From a candidate division FCPU426 bacterium (GTDB lineage Bacteria > Oederibacteriota > PGYV01 > Palsa-1178): a stretch of 6,079 bases of DNA. The translations under genes and the position numbers were made by a program. The stretch's first letter is position 1. Every line of letters starts with the position of its first letter. The DNA is taken from the NCBI GenBank assembly GCA_003167475.1, contig PMTB01000248.1:1518-7596 (forward strand). Direction: 5' to 3'. Shown here piece after piece: positions 5,409 through 6,079 of this stretch. A model generated the notes under the pieces. The model was not told where the DNA came from and did not search any database. It saw only the letters and a list, made by a program, of their open reading frames with translations.

Positions 5409-5421
5409 TTTAGGAGGACTT

Positions 5422-5961
5422 ATGAAAAAACCCTCGGTTCTTGTTTTTATTTTGTTTTTTGTGTTGACTTACAGTTTAGTTATGGCGGTTCTTTTAAAAG
5501 TCGGGGTTAAGGCGCCTGACTTCTCTCAGAAGGATCAGAATGGCAAGACCGTCACACTTTCGGAGTTTTCCGGGAAAAGCAATGTTGTCCTCTATTTTTA
5601 CCCAAAAGATTTTACAGGCGGCTGTACGGCTGAGGCCTGTTCTTTCAGGGACAATTACGCTGTGTTCATGAAAAAGGATGCGGTTGTCATCGGTGTCAGT
5701 TTTGACAGCGATGAGTCCCACGTTAAATTTACTAAGGCCAACAAACTGCCATATTCGCTTATATCCGACACCCAGGGCGCGCTCGGGAAAAAGTACGGGG
5801 TGCCGAAATTCATGGGGACCATGTCCGACAGGGTCACATTCCTGATAGATAAAAAGGGCGTGATAAGATATGTTTACCAGTCGGTCAAAGACGCGACAAT
5901 GCATGTGGAGAATTCGTTGAAAGAACTGGATAAGCTGCAGGCGCCTGCAAAGGGAAAGTAG
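5422..5961 (+). CDS. bcp: Exported or membrane-anchored peroxiredoxin, Bcp/PrxQ type
   Basis: A thiol peroxidase that reduces hydrogen peroxide and organic hydroperoxides and is recycled by thioredoxin-like donors. Its 179 residues comprise an N-terminal extension plus a full Bcp domain (about 150). Residues 1-25 are MKK followed by a long hydrophobic run (VLVFILFFVLTYSLVMAVLL), a signal peptide possibly cleaved after Ala22, or an anchor; most Bcp proteins are cytoplasmic. The active site is FYPKDFTGGCTAEACSF: peroxidatic Cys68 with Thr65, and Cys73 five residues on, the resolving position of the alpha2-type (C-x4-C) PrxQ enzymes. The active-site Arg is Arg137 in SDRVTFLID. APDF (31-34), VIGVS (89-93) and the LISDTQGALGKKYGV stretch are family hallmarks. 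AGGAGG (5412-5417) lies four bases before the ATG at 5422. It appears to be its own transcription unit, ended by the terminator at 6036-6059. Confidence 0.92.
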   Translation: MKKPSVLVFILFFVLTYSLVMAVLLKVGVKAPDFSQKDQNGKTVTLSEFSGKSNVVLYFYPKDFTGGCTAEACSFRDNYAVFMKKDAVVIGVSFDSDESHVKFTKANKLPYSLISDTQGALGKKYGVPKFMGTMSDRVTFLIDKKGVIRYVYQSVKDATMHVENSLKELDKLQAPAKGK

Positions 5962-6009
5962 TTGACGCAGTTCTGTTAACTTCCTTAGTATGCGTGTCAT
6001 ACATCCCCA

Positions 6010-6048
6010 TGTAGGCGCGGGCCGATGAAACGTAGGCCCGCGACTACA
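6010..6048. repeat. TGTAG-ended palindromic repeat, unit 3
   Basis: TGTAG-G-CGCGGGCC (6010-6023) and GGCCCGCG-A-CTACA (6035-6048) pair perfectly except for the single G/A position, around an 11-base loop. Ends and layout match the two units between hisB and hisH (TGTAG-N-CGC ... GCG-N-CTACA), but the inner arm differs (GGGCC rather than AACCT). This fits a repeat family with fixed ends and compensating changes in the stem. Confidence 0.75.
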
Positions 6049-6059
6049 CGGGCTTTTTT
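6036..6059 (+). terminator. Intrinsic terminator after the peroxiredoxin gene
   Basis: GCCCG (6036-6040), an 8-base loop and CGGGC (6049-6053) form a GC-only stem directly followed by six Ts (6054-6059). The left arm is shared with the right arm of the repeat at 6010-6048, so the two hairpins are mutually exclusive. Confidence 0.65.
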
Positions 6060-6079
6060 GTGTAGTCGCATCTATAGAA
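6060..6079. repeat. Start of a further TGTAG-ended repeat, cut by the window edge
   Basis: TGTAGTCGC (6061-6069) matches the TGTAG-N-CGC end of the family. With the preceding unit it also makes a perfect 10-bp inverted repeat: GCGACTACAC (6040-6049) against GTGTAGTCGC (6060-6069), around the T-run. The rest of this unit lies beyond the window. Confidence 0.55.

Noticed and set aside
5962..5990. TTGACG right after the peroxiredoxin stop as a -35 box
   Set aside because: At 17-bp spacing the -10 position reads TTAGTA, which matches the consensus at only one base.
5988..6002. GTATG/CATAC small hairpin after the peroxiredoxin gene
   Set aside because: Only five pairs of mixed AT/GC with no T-run; the stronger terminator lies downstream at 6036-6059.

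Overview
The window carries the distal two-thirds of a bacterial histidine-biosynthesis operon, followed by a small type II toxin-antitoxin pair and an exported thiol peroxidase. All genes are on the + strand. Coding DNA in the his genes is close to 50% G+C in the lines I counted, with heavy use of ATA for isoleucine and AGG for arginine. Together with TGTAG-ended palindromic intergenic repeats, this suggests an uncultured Gram-negative-type lineage such as Omnitrophota or a relative. That placement is a guess from style only; nothing here fixes the phylum.

Layout: 2-484 is the C-terminal part of hisD (the gene enters from the left edge). hisC (481-1521) begins at a TTG that overlaps the hisD stop, and hisB (1522-2106, dehydratase domain only) abuts the hisC stop. 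A 168-bp gap holds two palindromic repeat units. hisH follows (2275-2907), then a 164-bp gap almost filled by a 135-bp nested inverted-repeat element, then hisA (3072-3806) and hisF (3810-4568). HisH and HisF form imidazole-glycerol-phosphate (IGP) synthase, HisA supplies its substrate, and HisB, HisC and HisD carry out later steps up to histidine. hisI/hisE, which often close such operons, do not follow hisF.

Region 4569-5288 is clearly more AT-rich (about 36% G+C over 4741-4980). It holds a BrnT-like toxin (4730-5002) overlapping a CopG/ribbon-helix-helix antitoxin (4992-5288). A consensus promoter (TTGACA, 16 bp, TATAAT) sits directly against the toxin ATG, and its -35 box lies inside a perfect 17-bp palindrome, the likely operator. 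The toxin's only SD-like sequence falls between the -35 and -10 boxes, so the local promoter should give a toxin message without a leader.

Region 5289-6079 holds a likely promoter, a 13-bp palindrome and a strong SD, then a Bcp/PrxQ-type peroxiredoxin with an N-terminal signal or anchor segment (5422-5961). After it come a TGTAG-ended palindromic repeat, an overlapping intrinsic terminator, and the start of another repeat cut by the window edge.

The most interesting items are the toxin promoter architecture, the TGTAG-ended repeat family, and the folded element between hisH and hisA. I see no CRISPR array, tRNA, rRNA or transposase gene.
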